Source of the DNA: Brachycybe producta
Taxonomy: Eukaryota > Arthropoda > Diplopoda > Playtdesmida > Andrognathidae
NCBI GenBank assembly: GCA_036925085.1
Contig: JAUPFP010000003.1
Span: 7,501,479-7,565,478, forward strand
Direction of reading: 5' to 3'
DNA: 64,000 nucleotides
The notes under the pieces are model-generated. The model was not told the DNA's origin. It searched no databases and saw nothing but the letters and a program-made list of their open reading frames with translations. The translations under genes and the position numbers were made by a program. This document shows positions 1-12,056 of this stretch, piece after piece (position 1 is the stretch's first letter; every line of letters starts with the position of its first letter).

Positions 1-35
1 GGGTAAAACAATAGAGTCGATGTCAAAAGCTCACA
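1..35 (+). repeat. 3' terminus of a family B LTR, cut by the window edge
   Basis: The first bases end in GTCAAAAGCTCACA, the same ending as the complete family B LTRs at 60184-60874 and 55245-55941. The rest of the LTR lies left of the window. Confidence 0.6.
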
Positions 36-319
36 CATTTTATAGATACAACTTGCGTGGTGCCATAGAAGAAAATGCAGTTCATTGTTTCTTACTGTCG
101 ACGCCGGGATGGCCAGTGGATGAAAACGGATGACCTAACAGCAAAAGCAGACCCTGTTGCTCCAACAAAACTTGTTTATTTGCAAATGTTTATTTATTCT
201 TTATAGAAAAAGTTTTAACAATTTTTTAAATAAAAATTGTTTTGAATAAACTAGCAGTGCTCAATGAAAAGTACTTTAGTATAAAAAATACTTCAAAATG
301 TACCCAGTCAGTTTATACT

Positions 320-1200
320 AATGCAGTACACAAGTTGAAAATTAAGAAATTGGGCTAAAATAGCCCACTGGGTGTACTAACTAGCTCATTTTATCAGCTC
401 TAGTCCAGTCACTTCATTTTGTAAATTTACTATAATTATAGTGCACAATGTAAGGACCATTTGGGCCTTAAAAAATTGAGCCCAATAAAAAAACTACCTG
501 GCTCAAACAGCCCATTGGATGTACTAACTAGCCCATTGGTTTTTAGCCCCAGTTCAATTGTTTGTACTGCTGCTGCAGTTAAAAGTTCAAGGGCCATTTT
601 GTGACCTAAAAAATTGAGCCCGATCAAAAATAGAACCTGTCTCAAACATCCCTTTAGGTGTACTAGTTACCCCAATTGTTTTCAGCCCTAGTCCATTAAT
701 TCTTTAAGGAACATTCAGGCCCTATGGAATTAAGCCCAATCAAAAAAATTACCTAGCTCAAACAGCCAAGTGGGTGTACTTGCTAGCCCATTTGTTTTTA
801 GCCACATCTCAATTGTTTGTACTGATGCAGTACAAAGTTCAAGGGCTATTTTGGGCCCTAAGGAATTGAGCTCAATCAAAAAAATGACCTGGCTCAAACA
901 GCCAATTGGATGTACTAGCTAGCCCATTGGTTTTTAGCCCCAGCTCAATTGCTTGTATTGCTGCAGTAAAAAGTTCAAGGGCCATTTTGGGCCATAAGAA
1001 AGTGACCTTACTCAAACAGCCCATTGAGTGTACTAGCTAGCCCGATTGTTTTCAGCCCTAGCTCATTCATTTGTACTGCTGACTGTAAAGTTCGCAGTAC
1101 ATTTTTCAAAGGCCATTTTAAAGTTAGAAATCTGGCCCATTCGCTAAATGTGGCTGGCTCAATCAGCCCATTTGCGTCCTGCTCTGACCCATTCAATTAT
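320..1200. repeat. Degenerate tandem repeat, about 115-145 bp unit
   Basis: At least six units can be phased on the motif GTACTA(A/G)CTAGCCCA, at about 374, 520, 658, 774, 911 and 1029. Each is followed by a TTTTTAGCCC(C/T)AGCTCAATTG-like stretch and AAAAGTTCAAGGGCCATTTTG. Units differ by substitutions and indels, so this is an old array. The ORFs on either strand here only reflect the repeat. Confidence 0.8.
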
Positions 1201-1552
1201 ACTACCAACTTCATAGACGCACAACTTTGACACTCAAATTTTTCTTTTAATGTGTTCATTTAATTTTTTTAATAAATATATGAGCAAAAAAATCCCATTT
1301 GTTATTTCATCTAATACCTTGTACACACATAAGTTAAATGAATTCAAATTAAATGTGTTTAGGTGAATTATACGGAAGCCAGTTAAAGACATGAAAAATA
1401 TAAAAATTGACTATTGTCAATATTTTAAATTGAAATAGTAAATTAATATTTTGTCAATAGATTATATATTATATTTAAGTATTAACTCAATATTTTGAGA
1501 GTATTAACGGAATAAATTGAATTCAACATATTGTTTGTTTGCCCTTCAGAGG
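1201..1552. other. AT-rich spacer, nothing recognised
   Basis: Low-complexity A+T-rich DNA between the tandem repeat and the LTR at 1557. No ORF, repeat boundary or RNA gene was seen. Confidence 0.5.
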
Positions 1553-1556
1553 GCTC

Positions 1557-2090
1557 TGTAACACTATGTATTTCATCTTTCTGCCCTTCCCATAGCCTGG
1601 GGGGCCCTGGGGATATAAGGGACGTATTTCTGTCTCTTCAGTCCCTCTTGTAGACTCCAAAGCTGCAAGACACATCCTGGTTCCCGTATCAGCGGATGGA
1701 TACCTGTCGAGGCATGGTCCCTAGGGCATGGGTACACCTGAAAAGATGTACACAGGCCTTAGGTATAAAAGACCTTGTTTCGATAGATTCTGGGTCTATT
1801 CTCTGATACTGAAACTATGAAATAACTCATTCAATGGTCCAGTGGCGAAAGCACGCCACACAAACTATTCTCTCTTTTAATGTATTATTAAAGACTGTAA
1901 TCATTAAAAGTACAACCTGCATTCATCTCGCCTGTTTTTAACCATTATTTTCCAGCATCGTCGATCCTACGGAATATCTTAGAGAACGACCCCAGCCCAT
2001 ATTGGACTCAGGTAGTATACCACAAACTCTCCTAACGAAAAGCGGTATCCGCTCTAGTCAGGAGAATCTACAACCTGAGCCCCGTAACAA
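1557..2090 (+). mobile_element. Solo LTR, family C (C1)
   Basis: A 534-bp block starts TGTAAC and ends GCCCCGTAACAA. It is flanked by a 4-bp direct repeat GCTC (1553-1556 and 2091-2094), which marks a target-site duplication of a lone LTR. It is colinear with the LTR at 19658-20179, sharing the TATA region, the CACGCCACA segment and the ending. No internal region is attached. Confidence 0.85.
1720..1770 (+). promoter_or_regulatory. LTR-C1 core promoter: palindrome abutting TATA box
   Basis: CCTAGGGC (1720-1727) pairs with GCCTTAGG (1756-1763, one wobble), and TATAAAA follows at 1764. The same arrangement is present in the C2 copy. The TATA role is inferred from sequence and LTR position. Confidence 0.6.
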
Positions 2091-2164
2091 GCTCTCTGTA
2101 GAACACACTCTCTGTAGAACACACTTATTAAATGCTTCTAAATTATCAGGTGTGTACTAGGTAT

Positions 2165-2660
2165 AAGGTTGCATGTTGAACTAACTTTATTTATACAAAA
2201 AAATAAGAAAATCAGATCGTTTTCCTTTTTATGTAAAAAGGTCGATTTTGTTTTTCAGATTAAAGTTAGCAAGATCTAAACACAACTTGTTAAAATAGTG
2301 TAGTTTTGCAATAAATTAGTAAGTCATTAAAATTTTATTATTTTATTTATTTTATTTTATTTATTTTATTATTTTATAATTTTATTTATTTTATTATTTT
2401 ATTTATTTTATTATTTTATTTATTTTATTATTATTTTATTTATTTTATTATTATTTTATTTATTTTAATATTATTTTATTTATTTTATTATTATTTAATT
2501 TATTTTATTATTTTATTTATTTTATTATTTAATTTATTTTATTTTATTTTACTTATGAAGCAAATCATTTACTGAAAAAAAAAAATTTAAATACAATTAT
2601 TTTTTTTTTTAAATAAACATTTTCTGCAATTCTCTTATGGTATAGGATGTAATAAATATA
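2165..2660. repeat. AT-rich repeat, inverted relative to 7430-7645, with (TTTTATTTA)n expansion
   Basis: The ATGTTGAACTAACTTTATTTAT segment near 2174 reappears in reverse complement at about 7620-7645. The AAACATTTTCTGCAA segment near 2620 reappears inverted near 7430. The copy here has a simple-sequence expansion of TTTTATTTATTTTATTA at 2335-2555. This is an old dispersed element of unknown class. Confidence 0.6.
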
Positions 2661-2844
2661 CAAGAAAAATACAGTTTCAAAGTTATTTCAAAGTAACAAA
2701 ACTTTGAAATAACTTAGGGTGACTGGAAGCTGTTACTAATTTGCCACCAGGCAGCAGCACCGCTGCTTCTCCCATTTAAAATTTGAGCATCAAAAACGCC
2801 GACGTCCAGTCACTCCACAGAACATACTGTCTTTTCCTAAATCA

Positions 2845-4885
2845 CAGAATAACTCTCGTGCGGCGCCTTTGAAGTTGTTGTGACAGAATTTCATGACCTT
2901 GGACTGAAAGCTTCTCTTATTTTAATCGGTTACTTGATAGCCGCCATTTTGAAATGTATTACTATGTTTGGTTGTTTTGTTATTCATTGGATTAAATAAA
3001 AACATAAGGAGAAAACAAATACTTTTTAAATGTGAAAAATTTGAAGAAGAAAAAATATATTGAAGACAATGAATATCGTTTTGAATAATCAAATTCAAAT
3101 CGTTTTAATCTTAATTAATAAAAGTATATGTAATTAACATAAAATGATAAATGTAATTTTTTTATTCAGATTATTTTTTAATAAATGTTATTTTTAAATT
3201 TCAGTTTTTATTTTTTTAAATAAATTTCAGTTTTTAATTTCGTTTCTAAATTTTAGTTTTGAATTCCATTTTTAATTTTATTTTTAAATTTCAGTTTTTA
3301 ATTTTATTTTTAAATTTCAGTTTTTAATTTCATTTTTAAATTTCAGTTTTTAATTTCATTTCTAAATTTTAGTTTTAATTTTTAGTTTTTAATTTTATTT
3401 TTAAATTTCAGTTTTTAATTTTGTTTTTAAATTTCATTTTTAAATTTCAGTTTTTAATTTCATTTCTAAATTTTAGTTTTGAATTCTAATTTTAATTTTA
3501 TTTTTAAATTTTATTTTTAAATTTTAGTTTTAAATTTCAGTTTTTAATTTTGTTTTTAAATTTCAGTTTTTAATTTTATTTTTAAATTTCAGTTTCAAAT
3601 TCAGTTTAAATTTCAGTTTTAATTTTATTTTTAAATTTTATTTTTAAATTTTATTTTTAAATTTTATTTTTAAATTTTATTTTTAAATTTTAGTTTTTAA
3701 TTTTATTTTTAAATTTCAGATTTTAATTTTGTTTTTAAATTTCAGTTTTAAATTTTAGTTTTTAATTTTAATTTTAAATTTTATTCTTAAATTTCAGTTT
3801 TTAATTTTATTTTTAAATTTTAGTTTTTAATTTTATTTTTAAATTTCAGTTTTTAATTTTGTTTTTAAATTTCAGTTTTTAATTTTGTTTTTAAATTTCA
3901 GTTTCAAATTCAGTTTAAATTTCAGTTTTAATTTTATTTTTAAATTTTATTTTTAAATTTTAGTTTTTAATTTTATTTTTAAATTTCAGATTTTAATTTC
4001 ATTTTTAAATTTCGTTCCTAAATATTAGTTTTGAATTTTATTTTTAAACTTCAGTTTTGAATTTTGTTTTTAAATTTCAGTTTTAAATTTTAGTTTTAAA
4101 TTTTATTTTTAAATTTTATTTTTAAATTTCAGTTTTTAATTTTATTTTTAAATTTTAGTTTTTAATTTCATTTTTAAATTTCAGTTTTTAATTTCATTTT
4201 TAAATTTCGTTCCTAAATATTAGTTTTGAATTTTATTTTTAAACTTCAGTTTTGAATTTTGTTTTTAAATTTCAGTTTTAAATTTTATTTTTTAATTTAA
4301 TTTTTAAATTTTATTTTTAAATTTTATTTTTAAATTTTATTTTTAAATTTTATTTTTAAATTTTATTTTTTAATTTTAGTTTTAAATTTTATTTTTTAAT
4401 TTTAGTTTTACATTTCATTTTTTAATTTTAGTTTTAAATTTCAGTTTTTAATTTTATTTTTAAATTTCTGTTTTTAATTTCATTTTTAAATTTCGTTTTT
4501 TAAATTTTAGGTTTGAATTCTATTTTTAAATTTCAGTTTTTAATTTTATTTTTAAATTTCAGTTTTTAATTTCATTTTTAAATTTCGTTTTTAAATTTTA
4601 GGTTTGAATTCTATTTTTAAATTTTAGTTTTTAATTTTATTTTTAAATTTCAGTTTTATTATTATGTAAAATAAACACATGGAAAATACCTTATAACCTT
4701 ATACCTTATAACCTTATTTGAACACAAATCAAAATCTAATACATTTCAAAATGGCGGCAGCCGCGTCACGACATATTAGCGACTAAAATTATGGGGCGGC
4801 GCCGCACATGCGCAGAAAAATTCTGTCACAAGTTAATGGCTCAGTTTCCTTTCTGTATATATCCTTATTCTGTGCCTAAACTGGG
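2845..4885. mobile_element. Foldback-type DNA element with long imperfect inverted arms
   Basis: The left arm carries CACAGAATAA, GGCGCC, TTGTGACAGAATTT and CCGCCATTTTGAAATGTATTA (about 2846-2962). The right arm carries the same blocks inverted and in reverse order (about 4738-4880), ending TATCCTTATTCTGTG. The core is AT-rich satellite. No transposase ORF is present, so it is non-autonomous. A left-arm copy lies at 35083-35500. Confidence 0.7.
3160..4665. repeat. AT-rich satellite, 12-24 bp unit
   Basis: About 1.5 kb consists almost wholly of variants of TTTTTAAATTTCAGTTTTTAATT. It fills the core of the foldback element. The related copy near 35.46 kb has only one or two units at the same position, so the array probably expanded inside this copy. 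Confidence 0.9.
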
Positions 4886-5264
4886 TTCTCCTTATTCCGG
4901 CACTGTGGTTGACGCCATGGTTTCTGTGTACTCACGTTTCCGTTTGTTTCTTTGCCAATTCGGTCCCCAGAATATGTAGAGAGTGGCGCAAACAGCAGCC
5001 ACTGCTACCATTCCAAATGGGCGAATCTTTCTAATCCAATATTCCATAATTTACATTCAGGACACCGGAATGGTCGCATAATTTGTCTACTGCTTATAAA
5101 CATACAAGTTAGTCTACAAACGTGCATGACCTTGGCATCCTTTCGGCACAAAATAAAAAGTTATACAGAACTCCGAAGGGAAATTCGATCATCTTTCTGT
5201 GACAGAGTTCCTCTTGCGCGTGTCCAACAGCATCACGGATATTATTTGACGTTCTCTTTATTAG
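4886..5264. other. No recognisable feature
   Basis: Unique-looking sequence. The 108-aa ORF here has no domain I recognise, no partner exon and no copy elsewhere in the window. Confidence 0.4.
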
Positions 5265-6432
5265 TGATGTTCCGATAGCAATATGAATATGAATACTATC
5301 GCGATAGTCAACTACTCGATAGTCAAACTATCGAGTGGTTTAGAAATCGATAGTTTTATCGATAGTTTTACAAACTATCGATAGTTTAAAAAAAATCAAC
5401 ACACTGTCTCTGACACTCACATAAACAATAATGTATCTGAAATAGTGGATGCTAGATGGCGCCATAATTATTTCAATTTGTCGTTTGTACATATGCACTG
5501 TGTGCACATTGTGCACCTTGTGAACCATGTACGCCGTGAGCAATGTGCATATTGTTCACTTGAACGTGTACCTTGTGCACATTGTGCACTTTGTGCAATG
5601 CAACGTGCGTACCGTGTGCACTCTTAAACTGCATTGTATAATTTTGTATTGTAACATTAGTGAGTAATGGTGTAATGGCTTGTAATATAAATGGAGTTAA
5701 AAAACGTAAGATTTTAAATGTTATTTAAAAATAGAAAGCCCTTTTAAAATTTAGAAAAAGAAATAATCCTGAAGGCAATAAACACGTGTAAGTACGTGCT
5801 AATTTTTCTGATTGCTCTAAATCATTTTTAATGAGAGCTCTCTTAACTTTTGTTGGACGGTGTTTTAGTCCTATGGGACTTAACATGGAGTTCAAAAACG
5901 TATGATTTTAAACCTTATTAAAAAATAGAAGCACCTTTTCAAAATTTATAAAAAGGAAACATCGTCAAGCCAATACATGAAAGTAGGTGCTAATTATTTT
6001 GTTATTGTTCTAAATCGTTTTAAAGAGAGTTTTTCAAATGTTTGTGGGACGGTTTTGGGGCCAATGGGATTTAACATGGGGTTAAAAAAACGAACGACTT
6101 TGAACCTTGTTTAAAAATAGAAGGACCTTTTCAAAAATTATATAAATCGTGAAGAACAATACATTTTATTGCATTATGCACTTTACTGTATTTTAATTGA
6201 GCGATTGTGAGGTGATTTCTTGCAGTTTTAGTAACACCATATAAGAACACTCAATTGTCTCGTTGCCGTCTGCTCAAAACAACAAGATGGACATGGATCT
6301 CGGCTCTTAATTTGCAACCTTGAAAAAAGTTGAAAACTATCGATAGTACTATCGATAGTGAAGTGACTATCGATACTATCTATCGGTCCTGTAAAATACT
6401 ATCGATAGTGCTATCGATAGTTTATTTTTGAC
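5265..6432. mobile_element. Non-autonomous DNA transposon with ACTATCGATAGT subterminal palindromes
   Basis: Clusters of ACTATCGATAGT and variants occupy both ends (5290-5390 and 6335-6425). The interior has no transposase. Such subterminal palindrome arrays are known from hAT-type elements, but I found no clean terminal repeats or 8-bp duplication, so the superfamily is a guess. A GTGCAC-rich cluster lies at 5495-5625. Confidence 0.5.
5690..6140. repeat. Tandem repeat, about 190-bp unit, 2.4 copies
   Basis: The segment GGAGTT(A/C)AAAAACG followed by GATTTTAAA...AAATAGAA recurs at about 5691, 5888 and 6077 inside the transposon described at 5265-6432. Units are diverged. Confidence 0.65.
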
Positions 6433-6839
6433 TTATTCTTTAGTTTAGAGAAGTACTTGGGCTCAGCCAGAAAAGTTCGTTCTGTTTGTTAATTATGTGT
6501 TTGTTATTGGTCTGATGCTAATAAAAAGGCGGGGCTCTCAGAATGTTTCTGGTAGAGAAACAAGGTTTGCTCGTAACTTTTCAGCTAATGAAGCGATAAG
6601 TCCAGGAGCGATCCTGGCTCGCTTAATTTATTCTGGATCGTTTCTTTTTATTTTGGATTGGCGTGGAACTTTGTCAATCCTCTGTACTAATGTACAGAGG
6701 ATTGACCTAGTTCTATTAGCTGACAATACCAATATCCTGCCTTGGGTCACCTTTTGGGTCTTGGGTCCTTTTTCCTCCCAGTCCCACCCCTTAATACAAA
6801 GAGATCGTCCTGATAATCAGTAGCATTGAGTCAATGGGG

Positions 6840-7400
6840 TTGTGTTTTCCTATTGTATGTTTGTTTTTATTGACGATGAGTCAGTTTTCTATATTTTGGT
6901 GACCACTGGTCAATCATGTTGATTGGCCCAGTTTGGTTTTTACTTTCATTTTTACCCAATCATTGGCTACTGAAAAAGTGTTCTCAGTATCCTCTTTTTG
7001 GGTATAAAAGGCCATGTATTTTCATGTTTGCACTTTTTGAATTGACACTGACACTGAAATTATGCCCGATTGTGGCCAAATTCTGTATATTGTGGAAATA
7101 AATTATTATGAGGAGTAAAAAGTTGCGAAGTCTTATTTTTCTAGGTGTAAACCTGGATCATCACTTCTAAATGAAACTTCAAGCGACAACACGATCAACC
7201 AGCTTTTAACCAGGTGAAAGCCCGAGGAGTAACAGACGGCTAAAAGATCCATTTTAACTGTAAAAGTTCAGCAAGAAAGAACTTGTGAGGAAACGGAAAG
7301 GGATTAATTAGTTTCCTTCCTCCCAAACCAGGACAGAATAAGTGGTTTAGCCAACCACTTTTTGGTATATTTTATCCCCCACAAAGGTGGTTCGTTACAA
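6840..7400 (+). mobile_element. LTR-like repeat, family D (D1), boundaries unclear
   Basis: Shared with 57898-58775 are GATGAGTCA, a TATAAAAG box (7013), an (A)GAATAAGTG(G)(A/T)(C/T)TAGCC...CACTT segment and an ending of the type CGTTACA/CGTCACA. No target duplication was found, so the start is approximate. Confidence 0.45.
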
Positions 7401-7429
7401 TATATAACATAATACATGTAGATTGCAGA

Positions 7430-7642
7430 AAATGTTTATTTAAATAATATTTGTACATAAATTAATGATAAAATAATAAAATAAAATAAATGAAATTAAT
7501 AAATATTGCACTATTTTAATAAGTTATGTTTATATTTTGCTAACTTAATCAACTAAAAATGCTAACAAAATCAACCTTTTTTATAAAAAAAAAAATGAAA
7601 AACAATCAGATTTTTTTATATAAATAAAGTTAGTTCAACATG
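7430..7642. repeat. AT-rich repeat, inverted partner of 2165-2660
   Basis: It matches in reverse complement the element at 2165-2660 without the TTTTATTTA expansion. It is cut by the LTR fragment that starts at 7643. Confidence 0.55.
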
Positions 7643-7980
7643 TGTAACGACCCGACCAGTCAGTCACAATACCTCGGGTAAGAAAAATAAAACTTACCCG
7701 GATCCAGACTCCAAACAGGGACGGGATCGCACCCGTAGCAGCCCTTTCCATGGTTACCCTGGGTAATGCCGACTACCCGGAGTCTCCCTCACTGAACACG
7801 ACGGACGATCTGCCGCCACAATGAGAATATCGCGGTAGAACCTCTTCCACTGCGAGCCGACGTAAGTTACCGGCCGAAACATGCCAAAATAGGACGATTG
7901 AATCCCGCACAAATTCAGCCCTCCCGCAGTAACTTCCCAAAAAAAAGCACAAAACACAGTGACAAGGTAAAATAAAAAAT
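7643..7980 (-). mobile_element. Truncated family A LTR fragment
   Basis: It begins TGTAACGACCCGACCAGTC, the inverted terminal segment of family A LTRs. It retains the GACGGGATCGCACCCGTAGCAG block and a decayed CGCGGTAGAA hairpin, then loses homology near 7980. It sits directly before the A1 3' LTR in the same orientation. Confidence 0.75.
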
Positions 7981-8127
7981 ATGTTTATTTAGAGGTCCCC
8001 CAAGGGTCTCCAAGTTGGTACATTTTTGGCAAAATTGGTAATATTTTCAATATTATTTTAATTTCAATTTCATTTCAATTTCATTTTATTTACATTTAAA
8101 CTTTTTAATTTAATTTCAACATATGTT

Positions 8128-8859
8128 TGTAATGTCCCGACCGAACCGTCACAATACCCCGGTAAATTTACACACAAAACTTACCGTCACTGGCTCCAAC
8201 ATGGGGACGGGATCGTACCCACGATGAACCTCGCGATGTGTCGGCTCCCTGGAGCCACCCTCGACGGACACGAGAACCACGCCGCCATGCCGAGAATATC
8301 GCGGTAGAACTCCAGTTCTACTGCGAGCCAACACGAGTACCAGCCGAAAAAGAACGTAAAAGACGGTGGCGTTGTACCCCAAACGGACAATCCACCCTCC
8401 GCGGTACTCCCCAAATAAACCGACATAAGTAAATGTAAAAATAAAGTGTATTTATTCACACTTATGGCGATAAAAGAAGACAGTGGATATTTACATAACT
8501 TGGCTCCACCAGCCAAGCCCCCCATAAATATACAAACAAAGGCCTAATGGGCAAAGGCACAAAAGAAGAGATGAAGCTGGACAGTGGAGGTCTCCTTGAC
8601 CTCCACCCACAGCTCCACCACTCCACCCCTGCTCTCAAATCCACAACACACTGCCCTGAATTAATAGCTGACTAGCAACTCCACCTGGAGGGGACAGTGG
8701 TCACTTCTGACCTCTCACCCATTGAACTTAATGGTGAGAGGTCTGCTGGCACCATAATGGCATCTGTCCCAACAGCCTACTGTAGCTGTCAGGCAGACCA
8801 CCATAGGGAGTTCGTCTGCTCTATCAAATTTTTTTAATAGAGCAAACCAGGTTGCCACA
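8128..8859 (-). mobile_element. 3' LTR of Ty3/gypsy element A1
   Basis: A 732-bp LTR. Read on the minus strand it starts TGTGGCAACCTGG and ends CATTACA. It matches the LTRs at 27336, 54085 and 43501. Its inner side touches the polypurine-type tract GAAGTTGAGAGGAT, which identifies it as the 3' LTR of the minus-strand element to its right. Confidence 0.85.
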
Positions 8860-8872
8860 ATCCTCTCAACTT

Positions 8873-8895
8873 CCTTGTTCCACCCCAGGAACAGG
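8873..8895 (-). other. Hairpin preceding the A1 polypurine tract
   Basis: CCTGTTCC pairs with GGAACA(A)GG around a 6-nt loop, 14 nt before the 3' LTR. The same stem with a different loop is at 34773-34794 in A2. Confidence 0.6.
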
Positions 8896-9089
8896 TAGGT
8901 CTAGCCAGCAAGGATTGCTTCCTCAAACTTGACCTTCTTAGGAACCGGACGGCTTCCCTGGCGGTAGTGCAAAAGTGGAGCCCATCCACTCCGCAGCCCA
9001 CCGATGTGCCCACCACAGGCAATCTGGGTGTTACATCACCCAAAACCAGGATCGAAGACCGTCCCCCTAAGACAGCTTTCCTCCAGGGC

Positions 9090-12056
9090 TCAGAATTCCT
9101 TGAAAGGAATATCCTGGAGTTGCAGACACGTACGCAGTGTCCGACTTGTTAGGTGGTCAACCAGGGTGACTGCATGTTCGGTCTCACACCCTGGTAATGG
9201 CTCAGTAATAAACTGACCTGCCATACCTCCTAGGTCGCATCCCAGAAAATGTTGGATAAATGGGGCTGCACGCCGGAATAGACAAACTATCCCAGCATCT
9301 AGTTCCACAACATCCAGTATTGCAAACACTTGCTGGACCAGGTTTACAACCATTACTACCAGAAAACCTCCACAACCAAATGCCACGACATGGTGCATGT
9401 TGTACGGCAGTAGCCTTGCTACCCACGGCTCTGGAAGTGGCTCATCCAGATGATAGTAGCTGTGGTATTGGCAACCATCCATTCCCGGCTGGTCCTGCCG
9501 GAGACCCAGTCGGTTATTCAGATACACCTCTGCATCTGAATACAAGGGCAATGTGCCAATACGCCATCCCTCGGCCTCAGGCCTAGGGGAGGTTGATGTC
9601 TCTGGTCCTAGGGTATCTAATACCCCACCGCTATGGACCAGAGGAAAGGGTGTACCCCCACCGGGGGTCACGGGGTCACGTCCTGGGGAACTGACTCCTA
9701 CCATCAAGGTTCCTTTGCCCCTAGGTGAGGGCAAAGTCACACGATGGAAGGTTCCCACTGCTGAAACCCACAGGTTCGAGACCGCATCCACCTTCGGGGA
9801 GGATGGAGGCGTGCTGACCAACACATCATGCATCGACCTGCCATCCATCTGTGCCACCTCAACGGGACAGGTATGGACCGGCTGACTCCCGCCTGGCATG
9901 CCTGCCTTAGCATGCTGGGACTCCTCCTTCTCCACCATATTTCCTCCAGTTTCAGCTCCCTGGCGCTTACTACTGGAGGGTGTCGGACTCCCCTTCCTTT
10001 CACGTTTGGACTTTTTACGGTCCTTTTTTTTCTTTTTCTTCCCGTGAGAGGAAGGTTTACCGTGCATTGTGTCAGACTTAACTGACCCCGATGACTTACC
10101 GGGCCGGTCAGGCATAGGCAGGTGGTTAGCCCCCTTTGCCCTCACAGACTCCTTTTTTGAAGGTTTTCCGGCCAGAGCTGTAGTTTTTTTTGCCGAAGCA
10201 CCCTTAGCCGAAGTGACGGTCGAGGATGGTTGTGCAGAGACAAACCGTCCTCGGCCATCCCGAAGGAGAGGCTTCTCCTTCGTTGCAAGAGTCGGCTGAC
10301 TCTTGCCACCAACAGTTTTGGCTACCACACCATGGGCTGGTGCACTGGCAGCCTGCATCGCTCCCTTCTGAGCTATTCGTTGTTGGCCAGCAGCCGTCGT
10401 GGTGCTCGCAATTGGCGAAACACCACAACTAACCGGAGGTTCCCCTGTACTGAGGGGACTCCGAGCTGGAATTCCCTGCAAGGGAGGAAACTCCGCAGCC
10501 CAGCACTCAAACTCCTGTCACTCACTTGCACCGACCGCACGTGCGATCTGACGGTGCAAGCTTGCTGCCTGAGCTTTCAGCCGTTTCAGCTTGTCATCCA
10601 AGCTCTCTGGCTTCCGAGGTTTGATGGCCTTTCCTTGACCGGAGGACCTGGCCTTCTTACCTCTAGAACTTCCGGCAACTGGTGGAGTGTAAGGGCGGGA
10701 CCATTTTTATCTCTTACCATCACTACCACCACCACTCACAGATTTACCTGTTTTACCTGGAGTGAGTACTGGAGGCTGGTTGGCTTTCTCCGCTTGCCTG
10801 TCCCTCTTCGGGTTGGCCGACTGCCAGCTGGAGCAACCAGCTGCTGCCTCAGGCGGACCCGGAACAGCAGCCGGACTCCCTGGCCAAGCAGCCCTTGGAC
10901 AACCATCAGGGTTGGCAAGAGTCTCGACTGGAAGCCCCACAGCAGGCATGAACTTTTTCAATGCCTCATCCTGGACTTTCAGCTTGGCCTTTCTCTCTGC
11001 GAGAGCCTTAGCCCGAGCAGTGATCCGTGTGGCTCTGGACTTTTTCTTGTGCTTCTTTGCACCGTCCTTCCTCACCTGCACGGTCAGAAACTCCCCGATG
11101 AAATACTGGCGGTCACCGACCAGGAAGCCTCCTTCCTAGACCATGGCACGCCGCATTTCATCCAACCGATCCAAGCGGTCTTCTTCCTCGGCCGGGGTCT
11201 CAGCCACGGCCTCCAAAGACATTAGTTCAGTGGAAAGAACTCCATGGGATCCCATACTCGACGGTCTACCCACAGAGGTCGAACTACTTCCGTCAGACTC
11301 CGAAGAGTCCTCTGAATAGGAGTTACGACTCCACCACTGCTTTGAGGTGTCAACCACCGAATCAACGGTGGTTTCTACCTAAATCTCCCTGTCTATGACT
11401 AAAGACGCCCCCCCAAGAGATGTCCTTTCTGTCCTCTACCATCCTAGACCAGTCTAGGATGTTTCGGACAGACGGAAACCCGGGTTCCGGGGTACTAGCG
11501 GTTACCACACCGGTAGCCACCTTTCCACCGTCCAAACCCGCTTCTGCAGCCTCTCCAGCCAGAGGAACTACTGCCGCCACCGATTGACTGCTGGTAGCAG
11601 CCGGTTCCCTGGAGGAGGACTGCAGGTATCTGCCCCAGCAGGCTCCGACACCGGTCGGAGTCGACTAGGCAGATCCCGGACCTTCCACAGCTTCTGCCAC
11701 TGGAGAATCTTCTGATTCAACGCGGCGTCAGCCGCTTCCAGCCCGACAGGTGTTAGGGAGCCTTCCGACCCCGACTTCAACAGCCTTGCATCCCCTGGAT
11801 GCAGCGGGCTGAGGGAGGGGGACCGTTGGCGGCTCTCACCATCGTCGTCCTCTTTCTCGGCCGTGGTGGACCTGTAGAAAATGGAACAAACCGTCAGAAA
11901 CATTTCTTTTCTGTGTAAAAGTGAATTCCACGGATTTCCACCGTGCGAATTATCGTTTCCACCATCCAAAGTCGGTAAATTATGGTAAAACAAAACTGCC
12001 AACAGGCAGGAGAAAGATATTCCCTTAGAGGCATTTACTTTAGTTGGAATCTCCAC
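9090..12056 (-). pseudogene. Third ORF of Ty3/gypsy A1, between pol and 3' LTR, function unknown
   Basis: Open segments 12056-11568, 11357-11136, 11081-10707 and 10481-9090 all lie in one minus-strand frame. They are separated by a few stops and one frame excursion (11580-11362), so a long reading frame of nearly 1000 codons decayed here. The product is rich in Ala, Ser, Pro and Lys. It has acidic and Lys/Arg clusters (a run KKKKKKDRKKSKRERKG at about residues 150-170 of the last segment) and a short hydrophobic stretch near the C-terminus. Its last residues, LQLQDIPFKEF, match the end of the shorter pol-fused frame in A2. The position is that of env in errantiviruses, but I see no signal peptide, furin site or cysteine pattern, so no function is assigned. 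Confidence 0.6.

Noticed and set aside
3160..4665. Regular short repeats resembling an array such as CRISPR
   Set aside because: There are no unique spacers; units are continuous AT-rich satellite in a eukaryotic genome.
6497..6823. 108-aa plus-strand ORF as a small gene
   Set aside because: It lies beside family D LTR sequence, has an inverted CCTCTGTACTAATGTACAGAGG motif in it and no recognisable domain.
9090..10481. 463-aa minus-strand ORF as a host gene
   Set aside because: It lies between gypsy pol and the 3' LTR, and its C-terminus matches the A2 element; it belongs to the retroelement.
10230..11225. 331-aa plus-strand ORF
   Set aside because: It is the antisense shadow of the third ORF of A1, with no motif of its own.
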